Origin: Bacteroidales bacterium
GTDB lineage: Bacteria > Bacteroidota > Bacteroidia > Bacteroidales > UBA10428
DNA: 5,961 nt
Assembly (NCBI GenBank): GCA_003508755.1
Contig: DNTK01000030.1
Location: forward strand, 1-5,961
Direction of reading: 5' to 3'
In this document: piece after piece, positions 1 to 5,938 of the stretch
Layout of the letters: each line of letters starts with the position of its first letter
Position numbering within the stretch: the stretch's first letter is position 1
The notes under the pieces: model-generated
The model's database searches: none
Told to the model about the DNA's origin: nothing
What the model saw: only the letters and a program-made list of their open reading frames with translations
Made by a program: the position numbers and the translations under genes

Positions 1-2
1 AT

Positions 3-194
3 AATATACTCAGAGCCAATGCAATGTTTAAGGCAGTAGTGTTTACTGTGCTTTTACTAGTCTTTAGCATTTTGTTCGTTTACGGAATTGCTATTTTCTT
101 TATGGCCTCTTTTACAATAGTATTCCTTCTTATAATTTATTATGCTCTCTTTAAGGCAAGCTTATTAAAACTCAAAAGCCCCTTTAACGATTAG
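3..194 (+). CDS. C-terminal end of an integral membrane protein (partial, enters from left edge)
   Basis: An open frame runs from the left edge to TAG at 192-194 and gives 63 residues with no internal stop. The visible part has two long hydrophobic stretches, at about residues 11-27 and 29-50 of the fragment. A lysine-containing tail (KASLLKLKSPFND) follows. By the positive-inside rule this suggests two transmembrane helices with a cytoplasmic C-terminus. The segment before the first helix (RANAMFKA) loosely recalls the A-x-x-F pattern before late helices of UbiA-type prenyltransferases, but this is too weak for a family call. An internal ATG at 24-26 could start a 56-residue protein, but the frame is open to the edge, so a longer gene is more likely. 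The stop codon overlaps the stop of the convergent GH31 gene, leaving no room for a terminator between them. Function is not recognised. Confidence 0.6.
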   Translation, partial: NILRANAMFKAVVFTVLLLVFSILFVYGIAIFFMASFTIVFLLIIYYALFKASLLKLKSPFND

Positions 195-2818
195 TTTAAT
201 TCAAGGTAATTAATAAATACCTGAACTTTTTCTATTCTGCCATCAGGATGTGATAATAGATCTTTTCCAAGCAATGGATAATTACTTTCAAACTTGGTTA
301 AGTACTCAATAACTTTCTCCGGATTGTATTGTATCGCCATTGGAGTTCTGTCGGCCTCAAGCACTTTCTCTGGCATAAGTGCCCACCAATTACCTCGTGC
401 CACTTCAAGTTTCATGTCTTTTACCACTTGCGAAAGTCTTCTGAACTGACCGGCCTTACCATTTAACAAATGCTCATAATCGCTGAATTTATCAGCATAG
501 CTCACCTCAATTTTAATAGGTTCATGGATGGAAGATTCCTCCAAAATAATGTTTGTAGTTAGTGTGGTGCCATCATAAGTATAAGTGCCTGGTTTTATTT
601 CATCTGAAAAGGCATATTGCTTACCATTAACAGTAACAATTTGAGGAGGGAAGGAACGAATTATCCGAACCTCATACTTCTTCGTTGAGTCTATTCCATG
701 ATAGTTGCCTTTTACGGCTTCAATCTTGATATGGTGCTGGCCAGTTGCAGCTTTCTCGTGCGAAACAGGAATCTCGGCAAATAATCCTTGCTGGTATTCG
801 TTGGTGGAATAATCGTCCTCGTAGATTTTTGTTTGGCCAGATTCGCCTGGTACTATTGCCAGTATATACCTGTTATCTGATTCCTGCAGGTTGCTTATTT
901 TTGGATACATTGGTATAATACTACCTGCTTTTATGTAAAGGGGTATTTCATCCAGGGCAAAGTTTCGTTCTATGGTTGAGCCTCCCTCCAGGAGTGTTCC
1001 CGAATACCAGTCGTACCATTCGCCCTCCGGAAGCCATATGGTTTGATTTGCCAGATTGTTTTTAGATGAAATACTATCGCTTATTGGTGCAACCAGTATG
1101 TCGTCACCAAACATGTACTGGTATTTAAAATCATAAGCTTCATCTATAGATGGATAATCATAATACATCGGACGGCAAATGGAAACCCCCGAAGTGTAGG
1201 CTGTATAGCCAGCGGAATAAATATAGGGAACCAGGCTATATCTAAGGTGAATTAAATCTTTCATCATGCCAAAGTGATTGGGATATTTCCAGAATCGTCT
1301 TTCAATTGTGGAAATTTTAGCGCTGTGTGTACGGAGAATAGGGCTAAATACACCAAACTGCAACCACCGTACATATAGTTCCGGATCGGAAGCATATTCA
1401 CTGGCTGCATGGCCACCAATATCATGGCTCCAATAACCATATCCTACATTTGAGGCAGTTGGTGTAAAGTAGGTCTGGTATTTTAGTGAGCGCCAATCAA
1501 TTCTGTCATCGCCTGAAAAGCCTATTTGGTAGCGATGGTTGCCCATGCCGCCCCACCGGTGAAAAAGTAATGGGCGATTTGTGCCACGTTGCTCCATGTC
1601 GGTATAGAACGTGTAATTTAACCACCAGGTATTACTAAGTCCGTCAACAATTTTGCTTTCGGGGTACTGCTGCCAATCGAGCCACCAGAAATCAACTCCT
1701 TGTTGCTCCATTGGCTGAAGAACCGAGTCGAAATACACTTGAGCCCATTTCTTATTGGCCATTTGGTAGTGGATGTATTTTTGGCCTGTGGTATCGAAAT
1801 CAAAGGCCTTTGCAAAACTGTTATATTGTTCTTCCATGGGTGCAATTCCTGATGCAGGATGAAGGTTAAGGGCAGTTTTTAAATGGTTTTTATTGGTCCA
1901 GTCAAGGAAGCGTTCAGGATTAGGGAATAACGATTTATTCCAGGTATACCCTGTCCAGCCGAGCCAGTGTCCTGTTTCATCCATTTTCGGATTCATTGGG
2001 TCCTTAAGGCCTCCGAAAGTTTCGTGCCAGTCCATATCAATTACAAGCACGTCAATGGGAATATCGAAACTTCTGAATTGATTCATTAGCTCCCGAAGCT
2101 CCTGGTCGGAGTAAACCCAATAACGCGACCACCAATAACCAAAAGCATACTTTGGTACCATTGGAATTTTACCTGCCACCTTGGTATAATCTTTTAATGC
2201 TTTTTTATAGTTATGGCCATGGCCGAAGAAATACCAGTCTTGAGCAGTGGTATCTGTGCGGCTTTCAACCCAATTCCATTCACTACCATCGAATAAGTGC
2301 GATTTTGAATCGTCAATCAAAGACCATCCGGATCGAGACAGAATACCCTGACCAAGATCCACAGGATTACCATCCCAGTCGTAACCGCCAACACAACCAT
2401 CAAGGGTTCGGGCTGTACCACCAAGGTTTTCATTATCTACCATCCCAGGTTTCCAGGTTACTGTCTCCTCGTTTAGTTTTAGTTTTATTTGCAGGTTTTC
2501 GTTCGAGAATTTCCCTGAGTTTTCTTTATATGAAATTGCCAGTTTACTTGTTGCAATATGTATCCAGCCATCTTTTTTATCTGCTGTAAATTCAACAACC
2601 GGCATTTTTCGATTAATAAAAACCAACGAGGCTTTATCTTCAAAAGTTGAGTTTTCGCTCCACTCTAGGCGCACTAATTCGGGTGTGAGAATAGTAAACC
2701 TGGCATTCCCGGAAATCACAATTGATTCCTCGGATGCCTTCGGATCGTTATTGTTTGAATAAGAAGGGTTTACTATAATATATGATAAAATAAATAGTAG
2801 AAGGTATTTGTATTTCAT
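191..2818 (-). CDS. Exported glycoside hydrolase family 31 protein (alpha-glycosidase-like, substrate unknown)
   Basis: This 875-residue protein is a GH31 retaining alpha-glycosidase. A Sec signal peptide covers about residues 1-21 (hydrophobic core LLLFILSYIIV, likely cut after SYS). There is no lipobox cysteine, so the enzyme is probably periplasmic or released. Residues about 30-215 form the N-terminal beta-sandwich. The (beta/alpha)8 barrel spans about 220-560 and shows LVIDMDWHETFG (258-269), WWLDWQQ (378-384), FHRWGG (419-424), GFSGDDRIDW (433-442), GYWSHDIGGH (461-470) and ILRTHS (494-499). By family comparison D381 should be the nucleophile and D437 the acid/base. Beta domains including a DUF5110-like segment follow (about 565-775), then a probably helical tail of about 100 residues. 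The nucleophile motif is LDWQQ rather than the common DxNE/DFGE, so the usual alpha-glucosidase or alpha-xylosidase labels are unsafe. The ATG at 2818 is supported by the signal peptide that follows it; no Shine-Dalgarno is seen. It lies 30 bases downstream of the oxidoreductase gene and is probably co-transcribed with it. Confidence 0.93.
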   Translation of the reverse strand: MKYKYLLLFILSYIIVNPSYSNNNDPKASEESIVISGNARFTILTPELVRLEWSENSTFEDKASLVFINRKMPVVEFTADKKDGWIHIATSKLAISYKENSGKFSNENLQIKLKLNEETVTWKPGMVDNENLGGTARTLDGCVGGYDWDGNPVDLGQGILSRSGWSLIDDSKSHLFDGSEWNWVESRTDTTAQDWYFFGHGHNYKKALKDYTKVAGKIPMVPKYAFGYWWSRYWVYSDQELRELMNQFRSFDIPIDVLVIDMDWHETFGGLKDPMNPKMDETGHWLGWTGYTWNKSLFPNPERFLDWTNKNHLKTALNLHPASGIAPMEEQYNSFAKAFDFDTTGQKYIHYQMANKKWAQVYFDSVLQPMEQQGVDFWWLDWQQYPESKIVDGLSNTWWLNYTFYTDMEQRGTNRPLLFHRWGGMGNHRYQIGFSGDDRIDWRSLKYQTYFTPTASNVGYGYWSHDIGGHAASEYASDPELYVRWLQFGVFSPILRTHSAKISTIERRFWKYPNHFGMMKDLIHLRYSLVPYIYSAGYTAYTSGVSICRPMYYDYPSIDEAYDFKYQYMFGDDILVAPISDSISSKNNLANQTIWLPEGEWYDWYSGTLLEGGSTIERNFALDEIPLYIKAGSIIPMYPKISNLQESDNRYILAIVPGESGQTKIYEDDYSTNEYQQGLFAEIPVSHEKAATGQHHIKIEAVKGNYHGIDSTKKYEVRIIRSFPPQIVTVNGKQYAFSDEIKPGTYTYDGTTLTTNIILEESSIHEPIKIEVSYADKFSDYEHLLNGKAGQFRRLSQVVKDMKLEVARGNWWALMPEKVLEADRTPMAIQYNPEKVIEYLTKFESNYPLLGKDLLSHPDGRIEKVQVFINYLELN

Positions 2819-2848
2819 GGCTTCATTTTTAAATATTTTTTCAGGGCA

Positions 2849-3958
2849 CTATTTGTTTAGATAAATGGTTTGGCCCGTTTCGGCGCTTTTAAAAGCAGCA
2901 TCGAGTATTTCCATAACTATCATGTTGTTCTCAAGCGATGATAGGTCGTATTCATCTAAGTGTAATTCTCCTTTAATAACTGCTGAGAACAACCTAAAAG
3001 GATCATCAAGGGGTTGCGGTCTTTCTTCCAATTGTAATACCTCTTCACTGAAACCATCATATCCTTCGGCAATTCGTGTTCTGAGAGTATGTCTGTTATC
3101 GGAATAAATAACACCGGTGAGTCCGTATATTTCCATATCTTTTCTACCGATGGGCCAATTCCAGGAAGCCTGAATTACTGCTTGGGCACTATCGTATGTT
3201 AATATAATAGTAGCTTCATCATCAACCTTTGGGTGGTTATGAGGTTGTAGTTGCTGTGTTATGGCGGTAACTGTATTTGGTTTTTTTCCATCCATAAGCC
3301 AGGTCATTAAGTTGGCACCGTAACAACCAAAATCTATTATTGCGCCTCCTCCATTTAATTCAGGATCCAGCAACCAATCGAGAAACTCTGAATTTATTCC
3401 AAGTTTTACAGGGCCTTTATGCCCATCGTGTACAATAACTTTACGAATTGAACCTATTTTGTTCTCATTAACCAACTCGAATGCCTTATGATTGGCAGGA
3501 TACCAGGTAGTTTCATAATTCGTAAGCAGATGAATGTTATGTTTTTTTGCTAAAGCCATCATTTTATTGGCATGCTCAAGATTTACAGCAAGTGGTTTTT
3601 CAACCATGACATGAATTCCTCGTGGGGCAAAAAACTCAACTACTTCTAAATGGTCATAGATGGTTCCAAAAGCGGTTACCCCATCTAATTCGATATTTTC
3701 AACCATTTCCTGCATCGTATTGTATACTATATCCATGCTGATGCCATATTGTTCAGTATATCGTAGGGCAAGATCTTTATTTGGCTCTACTATTCCCGCA
3801 AGTATAAAATCACCATCATCTGCTCTATCAAGTATCCAATGCACATGTGTATGCGTTAATGCAATAACTCCCAGGCGAATAGGTTCTGTTGCATTTAAGC
3901 TTTGTAGCATTATGGCCAGGGTGCAGGTTATTAAGAAAGTCGTAAATCGCTTTATCAT
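2849..3958 (-). CDS. Exported Gfo/Idh/MocA family NAD(P)-dependent sugar oxidoreductase
   Basis: This 369-residue protein has the two-domain Gfo/Idh/MocA layout. An N-terminal Rossmann domain covers about residues 26-145 and a C-terminal alpha/beta substrate domain about 146-365. A Sec-type signal peptide covers about residues 1-23 (TFLITCTLAIML core, likely cut after LNA). There is no twin-arginine motif. The nucleotide loop reads LGVIALTHTHVHW (29-41), so only the first glycine of GxGxxG is kept. E58 at the end of the second strand (GIVEPN) is consistent with NAD(H) preference. The family EKP motif is intact (E120-K121-P122). In the second domain GGGAIIDFGCYGAN (203-216) gives D209 and Y213, the D-x3-Y spacing of glucose-fructose oxidoreductase and dihydrodiol dehydrogenase, not the D-x3-H of many relatives. 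The reaction is therefore probably oxidation or reduction of a sugar or sugar derivative; substrate is unknown. It precedes GH31 by 30 bases on the same strand, suggesting shared transcription. The start at 3958 is backed by the signal peptide. Confidence 0.9.
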   Translation of the reverse strand: MIKRFTTFLITCTLAIMLQSLNATEPIRLGVIALTHTHVHWILDRADDGDFILAGIVEPNKDLALRYTEQYGISMDIVYNTMQEMVENIELDGVTAFGTIYDHLEVVEFFAPRGIHVMVEKPLAVNLEHANKMMALAKKHNIHLLTNYETTWYPANHKAFELVNENKIGSIRKVIVHDGHKGPVKLGINSEFLDWLLDPELNGGGAIIDFGCYGANLMTWLMDGKKPNTVTAITQQLQPHNHPKVDDEATIILTYDSAQAVIQASWNWPIGRKDMEIYGLTGVIYSDNRHTLRTRIAEGYDGFSEEVLQLEERPQPLDDPFRLFSAVIKGELHLDEYDLSSLENNMIVMEILDAAFKSAETGQTIYLNK

Positions 3959-4062
3959 ATTAAAATCAGTCTAAGTTTTATACAAGCAATAATAATTATT
4001 AAACCCATTACAGGTATGCCTGGAACGATAAATATAGATATTCCAAAACCAATATATTTCAC
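3955..4062 (-). CDS. Possible 35-residue hydrophobic peptide ORF (GTG start), overlapping the oxidoreductase start
   Basis: An open frame starts with GTG at 4060-4062 and ends with TGA at 3955-3957. The peptide begins (M/V)KYIGFGISIFIVPGIPV and ends IKLRLILI. It is almost entirely apolar, with a Gly/Pro kink in the middle and Lys/Arg near both ends, as expected for one membrane-spanning helix or a hairpin. Its stop shares four bases (ATGA on the minus strand) with the oxidoreductase ATG, an arrangement typical of translational coupling. Against it: the start is GTG, no ribosome binding site is visible, and chance frames in AT-rich DNA are naturally rich in Ile, Phe and Leu. The frame stays open further upstream, to a stop near 4132-4134, so it could be the end of a decayed gene. 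No family is recognised. Confidence 0.2.
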   Translation of the reverse strand: MKYIGFGISIFIVPGIPVMGLIIIIACIKLRLILI

Positions 4063-4093
4063 AATGATATGTAAAAAAGAGCAATGGAGTTTT

Positions 4094-4174
4094 TTAGTTA
4101 GTATAGTAATAAAGAAAGTGCAGTGGGTGTTCTATGAACTTCTTCAGTGACTTCATCTTATAACAACTACACAT
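4094..4174 (-). CDS. Possible 26-residue ORF or gene remnant in the spacer
   Basis: An ATG at 4172-4174 opens a 26-codon frame ending in TAA at 4094-4096. A second ATG at 4154-4156 gives the 20-residue form MKSLKKFIEHPLHFLYYYTN. The frame is open for another 22 codons upstream of the first ATG. The basic start followed by aromatic residues could be the head of a small membrane protein. It lies just upstream of the hydrophobic ORF at 3955-4062 but in a different frame, so a frameshift could have split one small gene into two pieces. This may equally be chance or the complement of a non-coding element. No homology is recognised. Confidence 0.12.
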   Translation of the reverse strand: MCSCYKMKSLKKFIEHPLHFLYYYTN

Positions 4175-4222
4175 GCGGGAAGAGGGGTAAAGGGCTGTTG
4201 TCCCAAATAGATGTGTTATGGT
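4157..4222 (+). other. G-rich segment between complementary arms; possible structured RNA or repeat element
   Basis: The arm at 4160-4164 plus 4171-4174 (ATAAC...ACAT, with a 6-base bulge) pairs perfectly with ATGTGTTAT at 4211-4219. Two further G-U wobbles are possible on the plus strand, just outside the arms. The loop contains three G runs (GGG 4177-4179, GGGG 4184-4187, GGG 4192-4194) in a nearly pure purine tract. The last run can pair with CCC at 4202-4204. This base composition stands out in an otherwise AT-rich spacer. There is no U-run in the right place for a standard terminator, and no known RNA family is recognised. The arms are short enough that chance is possible. Confidence 0.2.
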
Positions 4223-4256
4223 TAATTCTGAGAATCAATTGTTAAAACGATAAATA

Positions 4257-4925
4257 CTATAAGGATACATCTTCCTTTTTCGAAACCACCGACTTTTCCC
4301 AACGTCTTACAGTTTCGTACCGTAATCCGGTAATTTTGGCAACTTCTTTCAGCGAATATTTCTCTAGCAATTGCAGTACAGTCGATTTCACATCTTTTGA
4401 ATAACGCGGTGATGCCACCTTCTTTTTACAATACCGTTTTCTAATTCGAATAATCGACATTTCGGAAACATTGTATTCCTTGGCAATGCTGCGCGCTGTT
4501 TCCCCCTTATCCAGGCGCTCGGCTATTTTAATGGCTTCATCATACGAAATACTTGAACTACCTCTGTATTTTTTATCGATGTGTGATACACCAGCACCAG
4601 GTATACCTGCCTCAACTCTCTTCTGGTATAGGGTTTTTGAATTGCCCCACAATAAATTTTCAAAATGGTTATTCAACGTATCACCATCTTTATGGATCAC
4701 CAATTTATAGCTAATTGGTTTTGGATTTTGAACAAAAGCTTCTGCCACAATGCGGTGTGTGTAAAATTGCTTGTTTTCAATCGAACAACAATAATAACCT
4801 TTAGAGTGTGAGGCCGATTTAATCGTATATTGGTTTATTAATTTATCGTTATGATAAATACTGGATCCATCCTCGTTTACCCTTACTTTGCCTTTTATCC
4901 CTTTTAAATTCGCATCTCGTAGCAT
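4257..4925 (-). CDS. HNH-endonuclease-like protein with two C-terminal helix-turn-helix segments
   Basis: This 222-residue protein has three parts. Residues about 10-60 resemble the region that leads into HNH domains in NUMOD4/HNH_3 phage and homing nucleases, ending in YTHRIVAEAFVQNPKP (55-70). Residues 76-95 carry the nuclease signature: VIHKDGD (H78), LNN (N85, N86) and FENLLWGN (N90, W93), matching the HNH_3 pattern H-x-DG-x3-NN-x4-NL-x-W. Residues about 127-165 form a helix-turn-helix of the type seen after phage HNH domains (GETARSIAKEYNVSEMSIIR). A second one spans about 177-211 (LKEVAKITGLRYETVRRWE). The tail is lysine-rich. The tryptophan-containing NUMOD4 core is not evident, and an in-frame stop lies just upstream of the ATG, so the N-terminus is short rather than mis-called. 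The likely role is sequence-specific DNA nicking or cutting as a free-standing selfish element; a DNA-binding protein that has lost nuclease activity is possible. No phage genes surround it. Confidence 0.8.
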   Translation of the reverse strand: MLRDANLKGIKGKVRVNEDGSSIYHNDKLINQYTIKSASHSKGYYCCSIENKQFYTHRIVAEAFVQNPKPISYKLVIHKDGDTLNNHFENLLWGNSKTLYQKRVEAGIPGAGVSHIDKKYRGSSSISYDEAIKIAERLDKGETARSIAKEYNVSEMSIIRIRKRYCKKKVASPRYSKDVKSTVLQLLEKYSLKEVAKITGLRYETVRRWEKSVVSKKEDVSL

Positions 4926-5161
4926 GGATATGTAATTTTTATAGTTAAGAAAACCTATCTATTGTAAGAAATAAACATAATCATCATAAGATTGTTTGAA
5001 ACATTTTGTTAAAAAACTGTTATCGTATCAGTCCTTAAATTCTATTTCCATCTCATGGTTGTTTACAAAACTTAATAAATTTATAATATTGGCATATAGG
5101 CCAGTGATTTCAATCTTGCTATCTTGCACACTTTTTTAAATTGTTTAGCGTTTTTTAGTCC
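4926..5161. other. Divergent intergenic region between HNH and DUF3108 genes
   Basis: This AT-rich spacer separates the divergently transcribed HNH and DUF3108 genes and must hold the start signals for both. No ORF of note is present on either strand. On the plus strand it contains the promoter candidate listed separately. A short inverted repeat follows it (TGGC at 5090-5093 and GCCA at 5100-5103). On the minus side partial -7 matches such as TAGGTTTT occur, but without a well-placed TTG. No Shine-Dalgarno sequence is seen before either start. Confidence 0.5.
5059..5091 (+). promoter_or_regulatory. Candidate Bacteroidota-type promoter for the DUF3108 gene
   Basis: TTG at 5059-5061 is followed after 22 bases by TAATATTG at 5084-5091. 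This fits the Bacteroidota pattern TTG-N17-23-TAnnTTTG with one mismatch in the -7 box. Transcription would begin near 5098, giving a leader of about 65 bases before the ATG at 5162. A short inverted repeat (TGGC...GCCA) overlaps the expected start point. In AT-rich DNA such partial matches occur by chance. Confidence 0.3.
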
Positions 5162-5938
5162 ATGCTTAAAAACATAATAACAGGTTTTGTTCTGTTTCAA
5201 TTGGCTCTAGCATCATTTTGCCAGCCTCAAGAACTGGTTGTTCCCGATTATTTTGGTGAGAAGATAGAGTATAGCCTGAAGGTTGGATTCTTCCAGGTCG
5301 GAAAGGTTGATATTGCCTTTTCAGGCGATTCCTCTGATTGTGGTGCTTATGTTATTTGTAATGCCAGAAGTACCGGTCTGGTAAATTTCGTAAAAGATGT
5401 TCATTATCGTTTTGATGCCTGCTTCGATACCACTACCGGTTATGCTTCTCAGAGTTCAAGAAAAATTAAGGAAGGCAATTATCACGATTACGACGAGGTT
5501 TATTACGATCGTTCCACCCGCTCCGATTCAACTATTGTAATTACCGAAGACAAGGATACCTTAATTGTTCCAAAGGATGTCTACGATATTCTTGTCGCAT
5601 TTTTCCAGTTTAGAAAAAACTTTATTCATCCAAGCCTTGAGCCAGGAAACATGATTCGAATAAAAACTTTTTTTGTGGATGAAGAATGGGATTTAAACAT
5701 TAAATATGCCGGTAAAGAAACAATTAAGACACAACTGGGAAAAGCTAAATGTTATAAATTCCTGCCCGAAACTGAAGTAGGCCGTTATTTTAAAACCAAA
5801 GAGGATTTAACCCTTTGGGTAACAGCGAACAAGAATCTTATACCTGTTAAGATAGATGCTAAAATGAAAGTGGGAACTTTTTCTGCGGATATTGTCTCGT
5901 ACAGGAAGCCAACCCGTAAATTAAACAAACATAAATAG
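5162..5938 (+). CDS. DUF3108 domain-containing envelope protein
   Basis: This 258-residue protein matches DUF3108 along nearly its whole length. An N-terminal signal peptide covers about residues 1-21 (IITGFVLFQLALA core). The domain starts with the typical GEKIEYSLKVGFFQVGKVDI (32-51). It continues through ARSTGLVNFV (68-77), a charged KIKEGNYHDYDEVYYDRS segment (101-118) and YDILVAFFQFR (141-151). It ends with LTLWVTANKNLIPVKIDAKM (216-235) followed by GTFSADIVSY (238-247). The alternating polar/apolar pattern suggests an all-beta protein in the periplasm or on the outer membrane. C20 sits near the cleavage site, but the residue before it is Phe, which does not fit a standard lipobox, so a lipoprotein is unlikely. 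The family has no firmly established biochemical function. A basic tail (RKPTRKLNKHK) closes the protein. The gene is divergent from the HNH gene and appears to be transcribed alone within the window. Confidence 0.88.
   Translation: MLKNIITGFVLFQLALASFCQPQELVVPDYFGEKIEYSLKVGFFQVGKVDIAFSGDSSDCGAYVICNARSTGLVNFVKDVHYRFDACFDTTTGYASQSSRKIKEGNYHDYDEVYYDRSTRSDSTIVITEDKDTLIVPKDVYDILVAFFQFRKNFIHPSLEPGNMIRIKTFFVDEEWDLNIKYAGKETIKTQLGKAKCYKFLPETEVGRYFKTKEDLTLWVTANKNLIPVKIDAKMKVGTFSADIVSYRKPTRKLNKHK

Larger units (their letters stand above)
3959..4256. other. 298-base spacer between HNH gene and oxidoreductase gene
   Basis: No confident gene lies here. The spacer holds the two short candidate ORFs and the G-rich folded segment listed separately. 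It also has an 11-base palindrome, ATTCTGAGAAT, at 4225-4235, about 20 bases past the HNH stop codon. A promoter for the oxidoreductase-GH31 unit would be expected in this spacer on the minus strand. Partial -7 matches such as TATATTTA exist, but none has a properly spaced TTG, so I do not call one. No convincing rho-independent terminator for the HNH gene is visible. Confidence 0.5.

Noticed and set aside
1618..2589. Open frames on both strands inside the GH31 gene (for example 1618-1845, 1893-2081, 2152-2589)
   Set aside because: They lie wholly within a strongly supported GH31 coding region, their translations show no recognisable domain, and they are best explained as shadow frames.
2865..3974. 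Plus-strand open frames at 2865-3107 and 3660-3974 opposite the oxidoreductase
   Set aside because: The opposite strand encodes intact Gfo/Idh/MocA motifs through both regions. The translations are Ser/Cys-rich and unlike known proteins.
4177..4204. G-quadruplex in the spacer
   Set aside because: Only three adjacent G runs of three or more are present; a fourth is about 50 bases away, so a standard intramolecular quadruplex is not supported.
4225..4235. ATTCTGAGAAT palindrome as a regulator operator or terminator
   Set aside because: It has only 5-bp arms with a one-base centre, is AT-rich and has no U-run; too short to call without a second copy or a known regulator.
4471..4710. 79-codon plus-strand frame opposite the HNH gene
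   Set aside because: It overlaps the HNH and first helix-turn-helix coding region, shows no domain, and has no start context.
5210..5225. DUF3108 protein as a lipoprotein via C20
   Set aside because: The residue before the cysteine is Phe, which does not fit the lipobox requirement for Gly/Ala/Ser.
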